From: Rhodospirillaceae bacterium | GTDB taxonomy: Bacteria > Pseudomonadota > Alphaproteobacteria > UBA8366 > GCA-2717185 | NCBI GenBank assembly: GCA_028817685.1 | Contig: JAPPPC010000430.1 | Location: forward strand, 1-7,605 | Direction: 5' to 3' | DNA length: 7,605 nucleotides | Shown: one piece after another, positions 1 through 5,962 of the stretch | How the letters are laid out: the number at the start of each line of letters is the position of its first letter | Numbering within the stretch: position 1 is the stretch's first letter | Translations under genes and position numbers: made by a program | Notes under the pieces: generated by a model | What the model was told of the DNA's origin: nothing | Databases searched by the model: none | What the model saw: only the letters and a program-made list of their open reading frames with translations

Positions 1-2
1 CC

Positions 3-155
3 GCCACGGTAGGGTATCGCAGCGCGCGGATCGGCGATGGCGGCGACATGAAGACGCGTGGCGTGATCAGTCACGTGAACGATGCGGCGGCGGCCCTCGG
101 CTGCGCCGCGGGGCAAAGCTGCAATGATTGCGCCGAAAGGATGCGGGGCGCGGCG
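3..155 (+). repeat. Module-1 tail, copy 1 of an internal duplication
   Basis: This stretch encodes residues 1-51 in view and aligns without gaps to the segment encoded at 438-590. Shared blocks are ATV, SARIGD, GVIS, VN, AAA and GQ. A 17-nt run (21-37) is identical to 456-472, exactly 435 bp (145 codons) downstream. The rest of module 1 lies to the left of the window. Confidence 0.75.
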
Positions 156-596
156 GCGGTTTCGGTCAGCCCACCGCCACAGACGGAGAACCGCATGCTG
201 TTGCGCGAAGACCAGGGTGCGCCACCGGTCTGGGGTCTCGATTCGGCGTCGCTGGCCGCGCCGGAGGATGCCGATCACATCGTGATCTGCGGGTCGCATG
301 GGGAAGCGCTCGGCGGCCAGCCGGAAACCGCGTTCCGGTACGACGCCGTTGCCGCGGTGTTCAACGATGCGGGAATCGGTATCGACGATGCCGGTATCAG
401 CCGGCTGCCCGCGCTTGACGGCCGCAACATTCCCGCCGCCACCGTATCCGCGGCGAGCGCGCGGATCGGCGACGCCAAATCGATCTACGAAACCGGTGTG
501 ATTTCGCGCGTCAATGAAAGCGCCGCCGCGCGCGGCGGTCAGCCGGGCCAGACCACCGCCGCCTTCGTCGACGCGATCATCGCATCCTTGAAGTGA
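3..596 (+). CDS. Unrecognised two-module protein, 5' end outside the window
   Basis: The frame is open from the first complete codon at position 3 to TGA at 594-596, so the true start lies upstream. ATG at 48 is only the first methionine in view and falls inside a conserved segment. I do not recognise the family by name. Numbering from codon 3, residues 1-51 form the tail of one module (ATVGYRSARIGD, then GVISHVN). Residues 65-197 form a second, apparently complete module with ICGSHG at 95-100 and FNDAGIGIDDAGI at 120-132. It ends in ATVSAASARIGD and GVISRVN. The two tails are about 42% identical by hand count. There is no signal peptide or membrane segment in the visible part, and the composition is rich in Ala and Gly. 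An SD-preceded ATG at 195 could let module 2 be made alone. The gene converges on the ThDP-enzyme operon, with stops 9 nt apart. The gene is likely real, but its function is unknown. Confidence 0.8.
   Translation, partial: ATVGYRSARIGDGGDMKTRGVISHVNDAAAALGCAAGQSCNDCAERMRGAAAVSVSPPPQTENRMLLREDQGAPPVWGLDSASLAAPEDADHIVICGSHGEALGGQPETAFRYDAVAAVFNDAGIGIDDAGISRLPALDGRNIPAATVSAASARIGDAKSIYETGVISRVNESAAARGGQPGQTTAAFVDAIIASLK
185..197 (+). promoter_or_regulatory. Internal Shine-Dalgarno site and ATG before module 2
   Basis: GGAG at 185-188 is followed by a 6-nt spacer and ATG at 195-197, in frame with the open frame from upstream. The peptide from this ATG begins MLLREDQGAPPVWGLD, which reads like a protein N-terminus and sits exactly where module 2 begins. 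The site could be a working internal start, or the remnant of a separate downstream gene whose upstream neighbour lost its stop codon and became fused to it. Confidence 0.5.
438..590 (+). repeat. Module-2 tail, copy 2 of the internal duplication
   Basis: This is the second copy of the segment at 3-155. It keeps SARIGD and GVIS.VN but differs in the linker between them and at its C-terminal end, which stops at IIASLK. The constant spacing indicates a whole-module duplication rather than a chance short repeat. Confidence 0.75.
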
Positions 597-601
597 CCTT
601 G

Positions 602-614
602 CCGGTCAGACCGG
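602..614. other. Perfect 13-bp palindrome at the convergent gene ends
   Basis: CCGGTC and GACCGG flank a single central A and cover the TGA stop (606-608) of the minus-strand ALS-like gene. Only 9 nt separate the two converging stop codons. As RNA it would form a 4-bp stem with a 5-nt loop and has no U-tract, so it is a weak candidate for a bidirectional terminator. Confidence 0.25.
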
Positions 615-2354
615 ACGGTCGCCCTTCTCAACCTTTAGCACCCGGCTGTCGACCGCCGGCAGCATCTTCGCGGGATCCCGGGTCACGACGACATCGATGA
701 CGGTCGGGCGGCTGGTCTCGGCCATGCCGGCCTGCATGGCGCCGGCCAGCTCTTCCGGATCCTCCACGCGAATGCCGTGGCAGCCGAACGCTTCGGCAAC
801 CTGCGCGTAGTTCGTTTCCATCAGGTCGCTCGACTGATATTTGCCGTCATAGACCGCGTGCTGCAGCGCTTTCACATAGCCGGACGCGGCATTGTTCACG
901 ACCAGGATCGTGACCCCCGTCTTCATGCGCAACGCTGTTTCCAGCTCGCCGATCACCATGTTGAAACCGCCATCGCCGGTCATCGCGACCACCGGCATGT
1001 CGGGCGCGCCGATCTGCGCGCCGATGGCGCCGGGCAGGCCGTAGCCGATCGAGGCCAATCCGCGGTCGGCGATATAGGTCCGGCCCGACCGTTTGGTGTC
1101 GTATAGCAACCCGGTCCAATGGCCGGAGAAGCCGCCATCGGCGACCAGCACGGAATCGGCGGGCATCACATTGTTGAGCTCGTTGATCATGCGCGCCACA
1201 TTGACCGGACGTTCCGTCGAATGCAGCCGTTCGGCCGCCTCGTCGAGCCATTTTTTCATCCGTACCGACACTTCCGCGACATAGTCCGCGCGGTTTGCCT
1301 TGGCGCTCGCCGCACTGTCGGACAGCTCCTCGCCCAGGGCCCGCAGCCCTTCGGCGGCATCGCCGCACAGCCCGGCATGCACGCGTGTCGTCCGGCCGAT
1401 CTCCTCGGCCATGACTTCGAGCTGGATCAGCGGCGTGTCCTCGGGCAGAAGCTGGAACCGCTTGGTCGCGATTTCGCCTAGCTTGCAGCCAACCGCCATC
1501 AGACAGTCGGAGCTTTCGATCAGATCATTGGCGATTCTTGTGTAGCGCCCGAACAGCCCGGCGGACAGCGGATGGGAGCAGGCGATTCCGCCCTTGCCGC
1601 TCATCGTGTGGGCCACCGGAATGTTTTGCGCTTCGGCGAATTCGAGCAGCGCGTCGTAGCCGTCGGACAGGTGGATTCCGCCACCGACCAGCATCAAGGG
1701 CCGTTCCGCCTTCGCCAGCAGGGCTGCCGCGCGGGCAACGTCGTCGGCGCCGGGCCGCGCGCGCCGCGCCGGGATCGATTTGGCTTCCGCCTCGATCCAG
1801 AAATCGTCTGCCCGGAACTCATGCGTCTCGTGACAAACATCTTCCGGCACGTCGAGGATCACCGGTCCCGGCCGGCCGCTCGTCGCCACCGCAAACGCGC
1901 GCCGAACCAGCTCGGGAATGCGCTTGCCGCTCTCGATACGGATCAACTCCTTCGCCGCCGGTGTCAGGATATCGACCTGCCGGCATTCCTGGGTCATGTT
2001 CTTCCAGGCATGCTCGCGGTTGGCGTCGCCCGCCAGCACGACCAGCGGCACCCCCGCATTCAATGATTCCACCAGCCCGGTGACGAGGTTCGTCACGCCG
2101 GGGCCGAGGGTCGCATCGCACACGCCGGGCTTACCCGTGACCCGCGCATAGGCGTCGGCGATAAAGGCACCGCAGCGTTCGTCGTTGATCAAATTGTGGT
2201 TGAGCCCGAGCCCGCGCACCGCTTCGTAGAAAGGCAGCAATTGGAAACCGCCCATGCCCAGCATGAGATCGACTTCGTGCAACTGCAGCATTTCGGCCAG
2301 CGCCTCGCCGCCATTCATGCTGCGCGTGATATTGTCCTGGTTCGGCGTGCTCAT
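606..2354 (-). CDS. Thiamine-diphosphate enzyme, acetolactate-synthase-like large subunit
   Basis: This 582-residue cytoplasmic enzyme has the three-domain layout and length of the ALS / benzoylformate decarboxylase / sulfoacetaldehyde acetyltransferase superfamily. The N-terminal Pyr domain carries the ThDP-activating glutamate E59 in NDERCGAFIADAYARVTG. The central domain (about 195-350) contains LMLVGGGIHLSDG. The C-terminal PP domain carries the ThDP/metal motif from GDGG at 460-463 to NN at 487-488. RPGPVILDVPEDV at 161-173 is typical of ALS relatives. No ALS regulatory subunit is nearby, and the context is catabolic rather than branched-chain biosynthetic, so calling it true acetolactate synthase (IlvB) would be unsafe. 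The substrate is unknown, but a 2-oxo acid is expected. Its ATG (2354-2352) overlaps the E1 beta stop by 4 nt and has a GAGGAG site 8 nt upstream. It is the last gene of the minus-strand operon. Confidence 0.93.
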   Translation of the reverse strand: MSTPNQDNITRSMNGGEALAEMLQLHEVDLMLGMGGFQLLPFYEAVRGLGLNHNLINDERCGAFIADAYARVTGKPGVCDATLGPGVTNLVTGLVESLNAGVPLVVLAGDANREHAWKNMTQECRQVDILTPAAKELIRIESGKRIPELVRRAFAVATSGRPGPVILDVPEDVCHETHEFRADDFWIEAEAKSIPARRARPGADDVARAAALLAKAERPLMLVGGGIHLSDGYDALLEFAEAQNIPVAHTMSGKGGIACSHPLSAGLFGRYTRIANDLIESSDCLMAVGCKLGEIATKRFQLLPEDTPLIQLEVMAEEIGRTTRVHAGLCGDAAEGLRALGEELSDSAASAKANRADYVAEVSVRMKKWLDEAAERLHSTERPVNVARMINELNNVMPADSVLVADGGFSGHWTGLLYDTKRSGRTYIADRGLASIGYGLPGAIGAQIGAPDMPVVAMTGDGGFNMVIGELETALRMKTGVTILVVNNAASGYVKALQHAVYDGKYQSSDLMETNYAQVAEAFGCHGIRVEDPEELAGAMQAGMAETSRPTVIDVVVTRDPAKMLPAVDSRVLKVEKGDRPV

Positions 2355-3325
2355 ACGCCCATCTCCTCAACTGTAGTCATGACATCGGCAACCCGCACGC
2401 GGCACAGATCCTCCAGCGGCGGGGCATAGGGTATTGGAATTCTCGGTGCGCCCAACCGGCGAACCGGCGTCGCGAGACGATCGCCCATTGTCTCCGAAAC
2501 CGTCGCCGCGACTTCGGCGCCGAAGCCGCAGACTTTGACCGCTTCGTGCAGAACCACGAGTCGCCGCGTCTTTTCGACCGACTGAAAGACGGCCTCCTTG
2601 TCCCAGGGCCACAGGCTGCGTAAATCGACGATCTCGACCGAAACGCCCTTCCCGGCCGCTGCGTCAGCAGCCTGCAGCGCGACTTGTACCGCGCCGGACC
2701 AGGTGACGATCGTCAAATCCTCGCCGGGGCGGACGATCTTTGCCTTGCCGATGGGAACGATCTCATCGCCGCCATCGGGAATTTCGCCTTCCACGTCCCA
2801 GCTATCCTTGTGCTCCATGAAGATCACCGGATCGTCGCACCGGATCGCAGATTTCAGGAGCCCGTGATTGTCGGCCGGTGTCCCCGGCGCCAAAACGACG
2901 AAGCCCGGCGTATGGACATACCAGGATTCCAACGATTGCGAATGCTGCGCCGCGGACGACCGCCACATGCCGATCGGCTGGCGGATGACGACCGGGACCC
3001 GGGTCTGACCGCCGAACATGTAGCGCGCCTTGGCTGCCTGGTTGACCATCTCGTCCATCGCGCAGAGCGCGAAGTCGGCGAAGCGCAGCTCCACGACCGG
3101 CCGGGTGCCGACCATTGCCGCGCCGACCGCCGCCCCCATGATCGTCGCCTCCGAAATCGGTGTGCTCACCACCCGGTCGGGGCCGAACTCGTCGCGCAAT
3201 CCCGTATACTGGCCGAACACGCCGCCATCGCCGACATCTTCGCCCAGCGTCCAGACGGTCGGGTCGCGGCGCATCTCCTCGGCCAGCGCCAGACGCGACG
3301 CCTCTTTATAGGTGACCGTCCTCAT
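2351..3325 (-). CDS. 2-oxo acid dehydrogenase-type E1 component, beta subunit
   Basis: The protein has 324 residues, the usual length for E1 beta of pyruvate, acetoin and branched-chain 2-oxo acid dehydrogenases. It is the Pyr-domain partner that completes the ThDP site with E1 alpha in an alpha2beta2 heterotetramer. The transketolase Pyr domain (about 1-180) shows LGEDVG at 27-32, PISEA at 56-60 with the ThDP-activating E59, and QHSQSLESWYVHTPG at 127-141. The C-terminal domain shows DLRSLWPWD at 234-242, where the family more often has DLRTL.P.D, and PYAPPLE at 299-305. Its ATG overlaps the E1 alpha stop (ATGA, 3325-3322) and follows GGAGG by 6 nt. Its own stop overlaps the ALS-like start. 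No E2 or E3 gene is present. Acetoin dehydrogenase beta (AcoB-like) is the nearest common label, but the substrate cannot be assigned. Confidence 0.93.
   Translation of the reverse strand: MRTVTYKEASRLALAEEMRRDPTVWTLGEDVGDGGVFGQYTGLRDEFGPDRVVSTPISEATIMGAAVGAAMVGTRPVVELRFADFALCAMDEMVNQAAKARYMFGGQTRVPVVIRQPIGMWRSSAAQHSQSLESWYVHTPGFVVLAPGTPADNHGLLKSAIRCDDPVIFMEHKDSWDVEGEIPDGGDEIVPIGKAKIVRPGEDLTIVTWSGAVQVALQAADAAAGKGVSVEIVDLRSLWPWDKEAVFQSVEKTRRLVVLHEAVKVCGFGAEVAATVSETMGDRLATPVRRLGAPRIPIPYAPPLEDLCRVRVADVMTTVEEMGV
2363..2368 (-). promoter_or_regulatory. Ribosome binding site of the ALS-like gene
   Basis: GAGGAG on the minus strand lies 8 nt before ATG at 2354-2352, inside the last codons of E1 beta. 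It fixes the start and supports the ATGA overlap as coupled translation. Confidence 0.8.
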
Positions 3326-4326
3326 GCCGGACCTCCGATATCCTGGACGTCGGTGGCGGCCAGCCCGTCATCCGGCCAGGGTGCCGCCGCCGCACTGTCA
3401 TAGGCGTCCGCCATCTCCTGCTGGGCGTCCGCCACGATGGCATCGAGGTCCGCCGGTCCGGCCCCGGCATCGATCAGAAACTGTCGCGCGATGGTCATCG
3501 GATCGTGTTCCAGGAACTGAGCGATCTCCTCCGCCGGCCGCCACGTGCCGGGATCGGCAACCGTATGTCCCTTTTGCCGGTAGGTCTTCGCATGGATGAA
3601 TTGCGGGCCGCCGCCCGCCCGCATCTCTTCGACCAGTTGGCCGGCCAGCGCGTCGACTGCCATCACATCGTTGCCGTCGATCGGGTGCGCCGGCACGCCG
3701 AGGCTCTCGGCCCGTGCCGCCGGTCCCGGTCCGCCCGTCATGGCGCCGGTTCGGGTGCGCGCTGCATAGCGGTTGTCCTCGCACACGAAAAGCACTGGCA
3801 GATCGTAGATCCGCGCCCAGTTCAGCCCCTCCAGGAACGGCCCCCGGTTGACCGCCCCGTCACCGAAGAAGCAGGCCACGACGGCGTCCTCGCCCAGCAG
3901 GCGCTTGGCCTGGGCGGCGCCGGCGGCGATCGGGATGCCCGCGGCAACGATGCCATTCGCGCCCAGCATGCCGACCGAGAAATCGGCGATGTGCATGGAG
4001 CCGCCCTTGCCGTCGCTGGTACCGCCGGCGCGGCCGAACAGCTCGCGCATCATAGCATCCGCGCTGGCGCCCTTGGCGATCGTATGGCCGTGCCCGCGAT
4101 GGGTGCTGGTGATCAAATCCGATGTGCGTAGATTGCCGCAGACCCCGGCGGCCGTCGCTTCCTGCCCGATGGACAGGTGTGCCGCGCCGGTGATGAGCCC
4201 TTCCTTGGCCGCCCGCTCGGCGGCTTCCTCAAAAGCCTGGATACGGCACATCGTGGCGAACAGCGACCGCACCCGCTGGGCCGAAACTGTGGGGCCTCCG
4301 GTCTCCGAAGGCGATGATGTCGACAT
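3322..4326 (-). CDS. 2-oxo acid dehydrogenase-type E1 component, alpha subunit
   Basis: This 334-residue protein matches the E1 alpha (dehydrogenase E1, PP-domain) family in length and motif order. HRGHGH is at 76-81 and GKGGSMH at 106-112. The ThDP/Mg motif runs from GDGAVNRG at 155-162 to EDN at 183-185, where the family commonly has ENN. TYRQKGHTVADP at 248-259 corresponds to the loop that usually reads GHS.SDP. It pairs with the beta subunit to decarboxylate a 2-oxo acid and would normally pass the acyl group to a lipoyl E2. The ATG at 4326-4324 has only a poor SD (GGGT), unlike the two downstream genes, but the start fits the family length. The 57-nt gap upstream contains a terminator-like hairpin. 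AcoA-like acetoin dehydrogenase alpha is one possible identity, but there is no direct evidence for the substrate. Confidence 0.93.
   Translation of the reverse strand: MSTSSPSETGGPTVSAQRVRSLFATMCRIQAFEEAAERAAKEGLITGAAHLSIGQEATAAGVCGNLRTSDLITSTHRGHGHTIAKGASADAMMRELFGRAGGTSDGKGGSMHIADFSVGMLGANGIVAAGIPIAAGAAQAKRLLGEDAVVACFFGDGAVNRGPFLEGLNWARIYDLPVLFVCEDNRYAARTRTGAMTGGPGPAARAESLGVPAHPIDGNDVMAVDALAGQLVEEMRAGGGPQFIHAKTYRQKGHTVADPGTWRPAEEIAQFLEHDPMTIARQFLIDAGAGPADLDAIVADAQQEMADAYDSAAAAPWPDDGLAATDVQDIGGPA
3332..3336 (-). promoter_or_regulatory. Ribosome binding site of E1 beta
   Basis: GGAGG on the minus strand sits 6 nt upstream of ATG at 3325-3323, inside the end of E1 alpha. It is the strongest SD in the operon and supports the chosen start. 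Confidence 0.8.
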
Positions 4327-4346
4327 GGCTACCCGATGATGTTTCT

Positions 4347-4374
4347 AAAACAGCGCGCGGCGCCGGGCCGCGCG
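4347..4374 (-). terminator. GC-rich hairpin followed by UUUU, possible terminator or attenuator
   Basis: On the minus strand an 8-bp perfect stem (4374-4367 with 4361-4354, CGCGCGGC/GCCGCGCG) with a 5-nt loop is followed by CUG and then UUUU (4350-4347). It starts 9 nt after the TAG of the dehydratase gene and ends 20 nt before the E1 alpha ATG. The U-tract is short and offset by 3 nt, so it may terminate only partially. It could lower expression of the ThDP genes relative to the dehydratase, or imply a separate promoter for them. I see no clear promoter in the gap. Confidence 0.45.
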
Positions 4375-4383
4375 GGCGCATTC

Positions 4384-5676
4384 CTACATGACGGCGCCGA
4401 TTTGCCAAGGCACGAATTCGTCGTCGCCGAAGCCGAAGATCTCCGACTTGGTCGGACTGCCGGAAGCGACTTCGAGCAGCCGGTCGAAAATACCCGCGCC
4501 GACATCACCGATCGACTGACCGGCGTCGACAACGACACCGCAATTGATGTCCATATCCTCGTCCATGCGCTCGAACATGGGGGTGTTGGTCGCCAATTTC
4601 AGGCTCGGTGCCGGTTTGCAGCCATAGACGGAACCGCGGCCGGTCGTAAAACACACGATATTGGCTCCGCTCGCGACCTGCCCGGTGATCGAGCAGGGGT
4701 CGTAGCCGGGCGAATCCATGAAGACGAAACCCTTGTCGCGGATCGGCTCGGCATATTGGTAGACGCCGCATAGATTCGTCGTCCCGCCCTTGGCCGCGGC
4801 GCCGAGCGACTTCTCCAGGATCGTCGTCAGCCCGCCCGCCTTGTTGCCGGGTGACGGATTGTTGTTCATCTCGCCGCCATTGCGCTCGGTGTATGCCTCC
4901 CACCAGCGGATGCGCTCGATCAGCTTCTCGCCGACCTCGCGGCTCACGGCGCGGCGCGTCAACAGATGTTCCGCACCGTAGATCTCCGGTGTTTCGCTCA
5001 AGATCGCGGTGCCGCCATGCCGCACCAGCAGATCGACCGCCGCGCCCAGCGAGGGGTTGGCCGTAATTCCGGAATAGGCGTCCGAACCGCCGCATTGCAG
5101 CGCCAAGGTCAGATGCTCGGCCGAGACCGTCCCGCGGCGCGCCTTGTTCGCTTCCGGCAGCATCTCGCGCACCAGCGCCGCGCCATGCTCGACCGAGCGC
5201 CGCGTGCCGCCGGAGTCCTGGATCGTCATGGTCTGGAACAGCGGGCCGCGTTCGATGCCATAGGCTTCCAGCAAAAAGTCGATTTGGTTCACCTCGCAGC
5301 CCAGCCCGACCATCACGATGCCGGCGAAGTTCGGATGCCGCGCGTAGCCCCACAGGGTGCGCTGCAGGTTGGCGTAGCCCTCGCCCGTATCCGCCATGCC
5401 GCAGCCGGTGCCGTGCACCAGAGCGACAACCCCATCGACATTCTCATAGCCGGCGAGATCTTCCTTGCGGATCGCTTCGGCGATATAGCGCGCGACGGTG
5501 GCCGAGCAATTGACGCTTGTCAGAATGCCGATGTAGTTGCGCGTCCCGACACTGCCATTCTTGCGCCTATAGCCCTGAAAGGTGCCGCGCTCGCTGACAT
5601 AGTCCGTCGGCCGCGCCTCTTCGCAATAGGCATAGTCGCGTTCGAAGTCACGCATGGCCACGTTCTGGACATGCAC
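4384..5676 (-). CDS. UxaA-family dehydratase, C-terminal catalytic fragment
   Basis: This is the open frame after the internal stop, 430 residues if initiated at GTG 5676-5674. Conserved blocks in order are GTRNYIGILTSVNCSATVA (45-63), HGTGCG (88-93), GLGCE (124-128), QDSGGT (153-158), QCGGSDAYSGITANP (194-208), NPSPGNKAGG (273-282), DSPGYDP (321-327), GCKPAPSLKLATN (352-364) and DMDINCG (374-380). The cysteines and acidic residues in these blocks are candidate iron or substrate ligands. The GTG is not convincing as a start. It falls inside the conserved HVHVQN motif, no SD precedes it, and no ATG, GTG or TTG lies between the TAA and it. The next choice, ATG at 5655-5653, also lacks an SD. 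The fragment would lack the second half of the SAF-like domain. The specific substrate is not assignable. Confidence 0.8.
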   Translation of the reverse strand: MHVQNVAMRDFERDYAYCEEARPTDYVSERGTFQGYRRKNGSVGTRNYIGILTSVNCSATVARYIAEAIRKEDLAGYENVDGVVALVHGTGCGMADTGEGYANLQRTLWGYARHPNFAGIVMVGLGCEVNQIDFLLEAYGIERGPLFQTMTIQDSGGTRRSVEHGAALVREMLPEANKARRGTVSAEHLTLALQCGGSDAYSGITANPSLGAAVDLLVRHGGTAILSETPEIYGAEHLLTRRAVSREVGEKLIERIRWWEAYTERNGGEMNNNPSPGNKAGGLTTILEKSLGAAAKGGTTNLCGVYQYAEPIRDKGFVFMDSPGYDPCSITGQVASGANIVCFTTGRGSVYGCKPAPSLKLATNTPMFERMDEDMDINCGVVVDAGQSIGDVGAGIFDRLLEVASGSPTKSEIFGFGDDEFVPWQIGAVM

Positions 5677-5724
5677 ATGCGCACCGGGCGCGATGTCCTC
5701 GGTCGCGAAGCCGATGATCTGATT

Positions 5725-5727
5725 TTA
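5725..5727 (-). other. Premature ochre stop inside the dehydratase frame
   Basis: The local reading is CGC-ATA-TAA-AAT-CAG (Arg-Ile-stop-Asn-Gln). The run ATATAAAAT is an AT-rich patch in an otherwise GC-rich gene. ATA, a rare Ile codon in GC-rich genomes, precedes the stop where E. coli UxaA (from memory) has lysine. Two adjacent single-base changes, or a pair of small compensating indels, would explain both unusual codons. Confidence 0.85.
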
Positions 5728-5901
5728 TATGCGGACTGCGGCACCGGCGGCAATCGGCTCCACGGCCACCTTGTGGCCGGCCGGGATGGTCTCCGCACAG
5801 GCAACCCCCTCGACTTCGGTTGCCCGAAGCAGGTCGACCCTGGCGACGACGACATTGTCGGCAGCATTCAGGCGGATCGTCAGCGGATTTTCGGTCGTCA
5901 T
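5725..5901 (-). CDS. UxaA-family dehydratase, N-terminal SAF-like domain fragment (58 aa)
   Basis: This short frame starts at ATG 5901-5899 and stops at TAA 5727-5725. A TTG two codons upstream (5907-5905) is a poorer choice because the AAAGGG site at 5914-5909 is correctly spaced only for the ATG. The peptide (NPLTIRLNAADNVVVARVDL, then IPAGHKVAVEPIAAGAAVRI) matches the first part of the beta-clip SAF-like domain at the N-terminus of UxaA and GarD and in the small subunit SuyA. Natural small subunits continue through an IG.A..DI..G.HVH.HN segment. Here that segment lies after the stop, so this peptide is probably not a functional subunit on its own. Confidence 0.65.
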   Translation of the reverse strand: MTTENPLTIRLNAADNVVVARVDLLRATEVEGVACAETIPAGHKVAVEPIAAGAAVRI

Positions 5902-5903
5902 GT

Positions 5904-5929
5904 GCAAGCCCTTTGGCAGTGAAGCTTGC
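5904..5929 (-). promoter_or_regulatory. Dehydratase ribosome binding site within a short inverted repeat
   Basis: AAAGGG (5914-5909) lies 7 nt before ATG 5901. It is mostly in the 14-nt loop of a possible 6-bp hairpin, GCAAGC (5929-5924) with GCTTGC (5909-5904). The SD is strong enough to decide the start. The hairpin may be coincidental. The rest of the 61-nt gap from the RTX stop shows no recognisable -35/-10 pair and no U-tract terminator. Confidence 0.45.
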
Positions 5930-5962
5930 CCAACTTAACGTCTGAATACGGACAGTGCGAGA

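Larger units (their letters stand above)
4384..5901 (-). pseudogene. UxaA-family (altronate/galactarate dehydratase type) gene broken by an in-frame TAA
   Basis: Read through the stop, this is one 505-codon frame, close to E. coli UxaA (about 495) and GarD (about 523). ATG at 5901-5899 has AAAGGG 7 nt upstream. The family dehydrates sugar acids (altronate, galactarate) or eliminates sulfite from sulfolactate (SuyAB), using iron in the cytoplasm. Codons 1-58 are the first part of an SAF-like N-terminal domain. Codon 59 is TAA (5727-5725). The same frame continues as NQIIGFATEDIAPGAHVHVQN, the second half of that domain, then the catalytic C-terminal domain with every conserved block intact. 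As I recall E. coli UxaA (GANVIKYGLPIGYA), the stop falls on its tyrosine, and TAT or TAC to TAA is one base change. A recent nonsense mutation or a sequence error is more likely than a natural two-subunit split. Confidence 0.75.

Noticed and set aside
602..614. Palindrome as a confident bidirectional terminator
   Set aside because: The foldable stem is only 4 bp and neither side has a U-tract. It is listed only as a weak feature.
2684..3403. 239-codon + strand open frame opposite E1 beta and the end of E1 alpha
   Set aside because: It is a shadow frame of high-confidence minus-strand genes, shows no family motif and spans the boundary of two real genes.
5725..5727. Recoding of the stop as selenocysteine or pyrrolysine
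   Set aside because: Those use TGA and TAG. This stop is TAA, with no known recoding signal recognised.
4384..5901. Reading the dehydratase as a natural two-subunit SuyA/SuyB-type enzyme
   Set aside because: The stop divides the SAF-like domain, the intervening codons match the family, and no start with an SD exists for the large piece.
5725..5907. TTG start at 5907 for the dehydratase
   Set aside because: The AAAGGG site is only 1 nt from this TTG but correctly spaced for ATG 5901, and the extra two residues add no conserved sequence.
4966..5922. 318-codon open frame on the + strand opposite the dehydratase gene
   Set aside because: It is antisense to a gene with clear family conservation. 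Long open frames on the opposite strand are expected in GC-rich coding DNA, and this peptide is rich in Arg, His and Ala with no recognisable motif.
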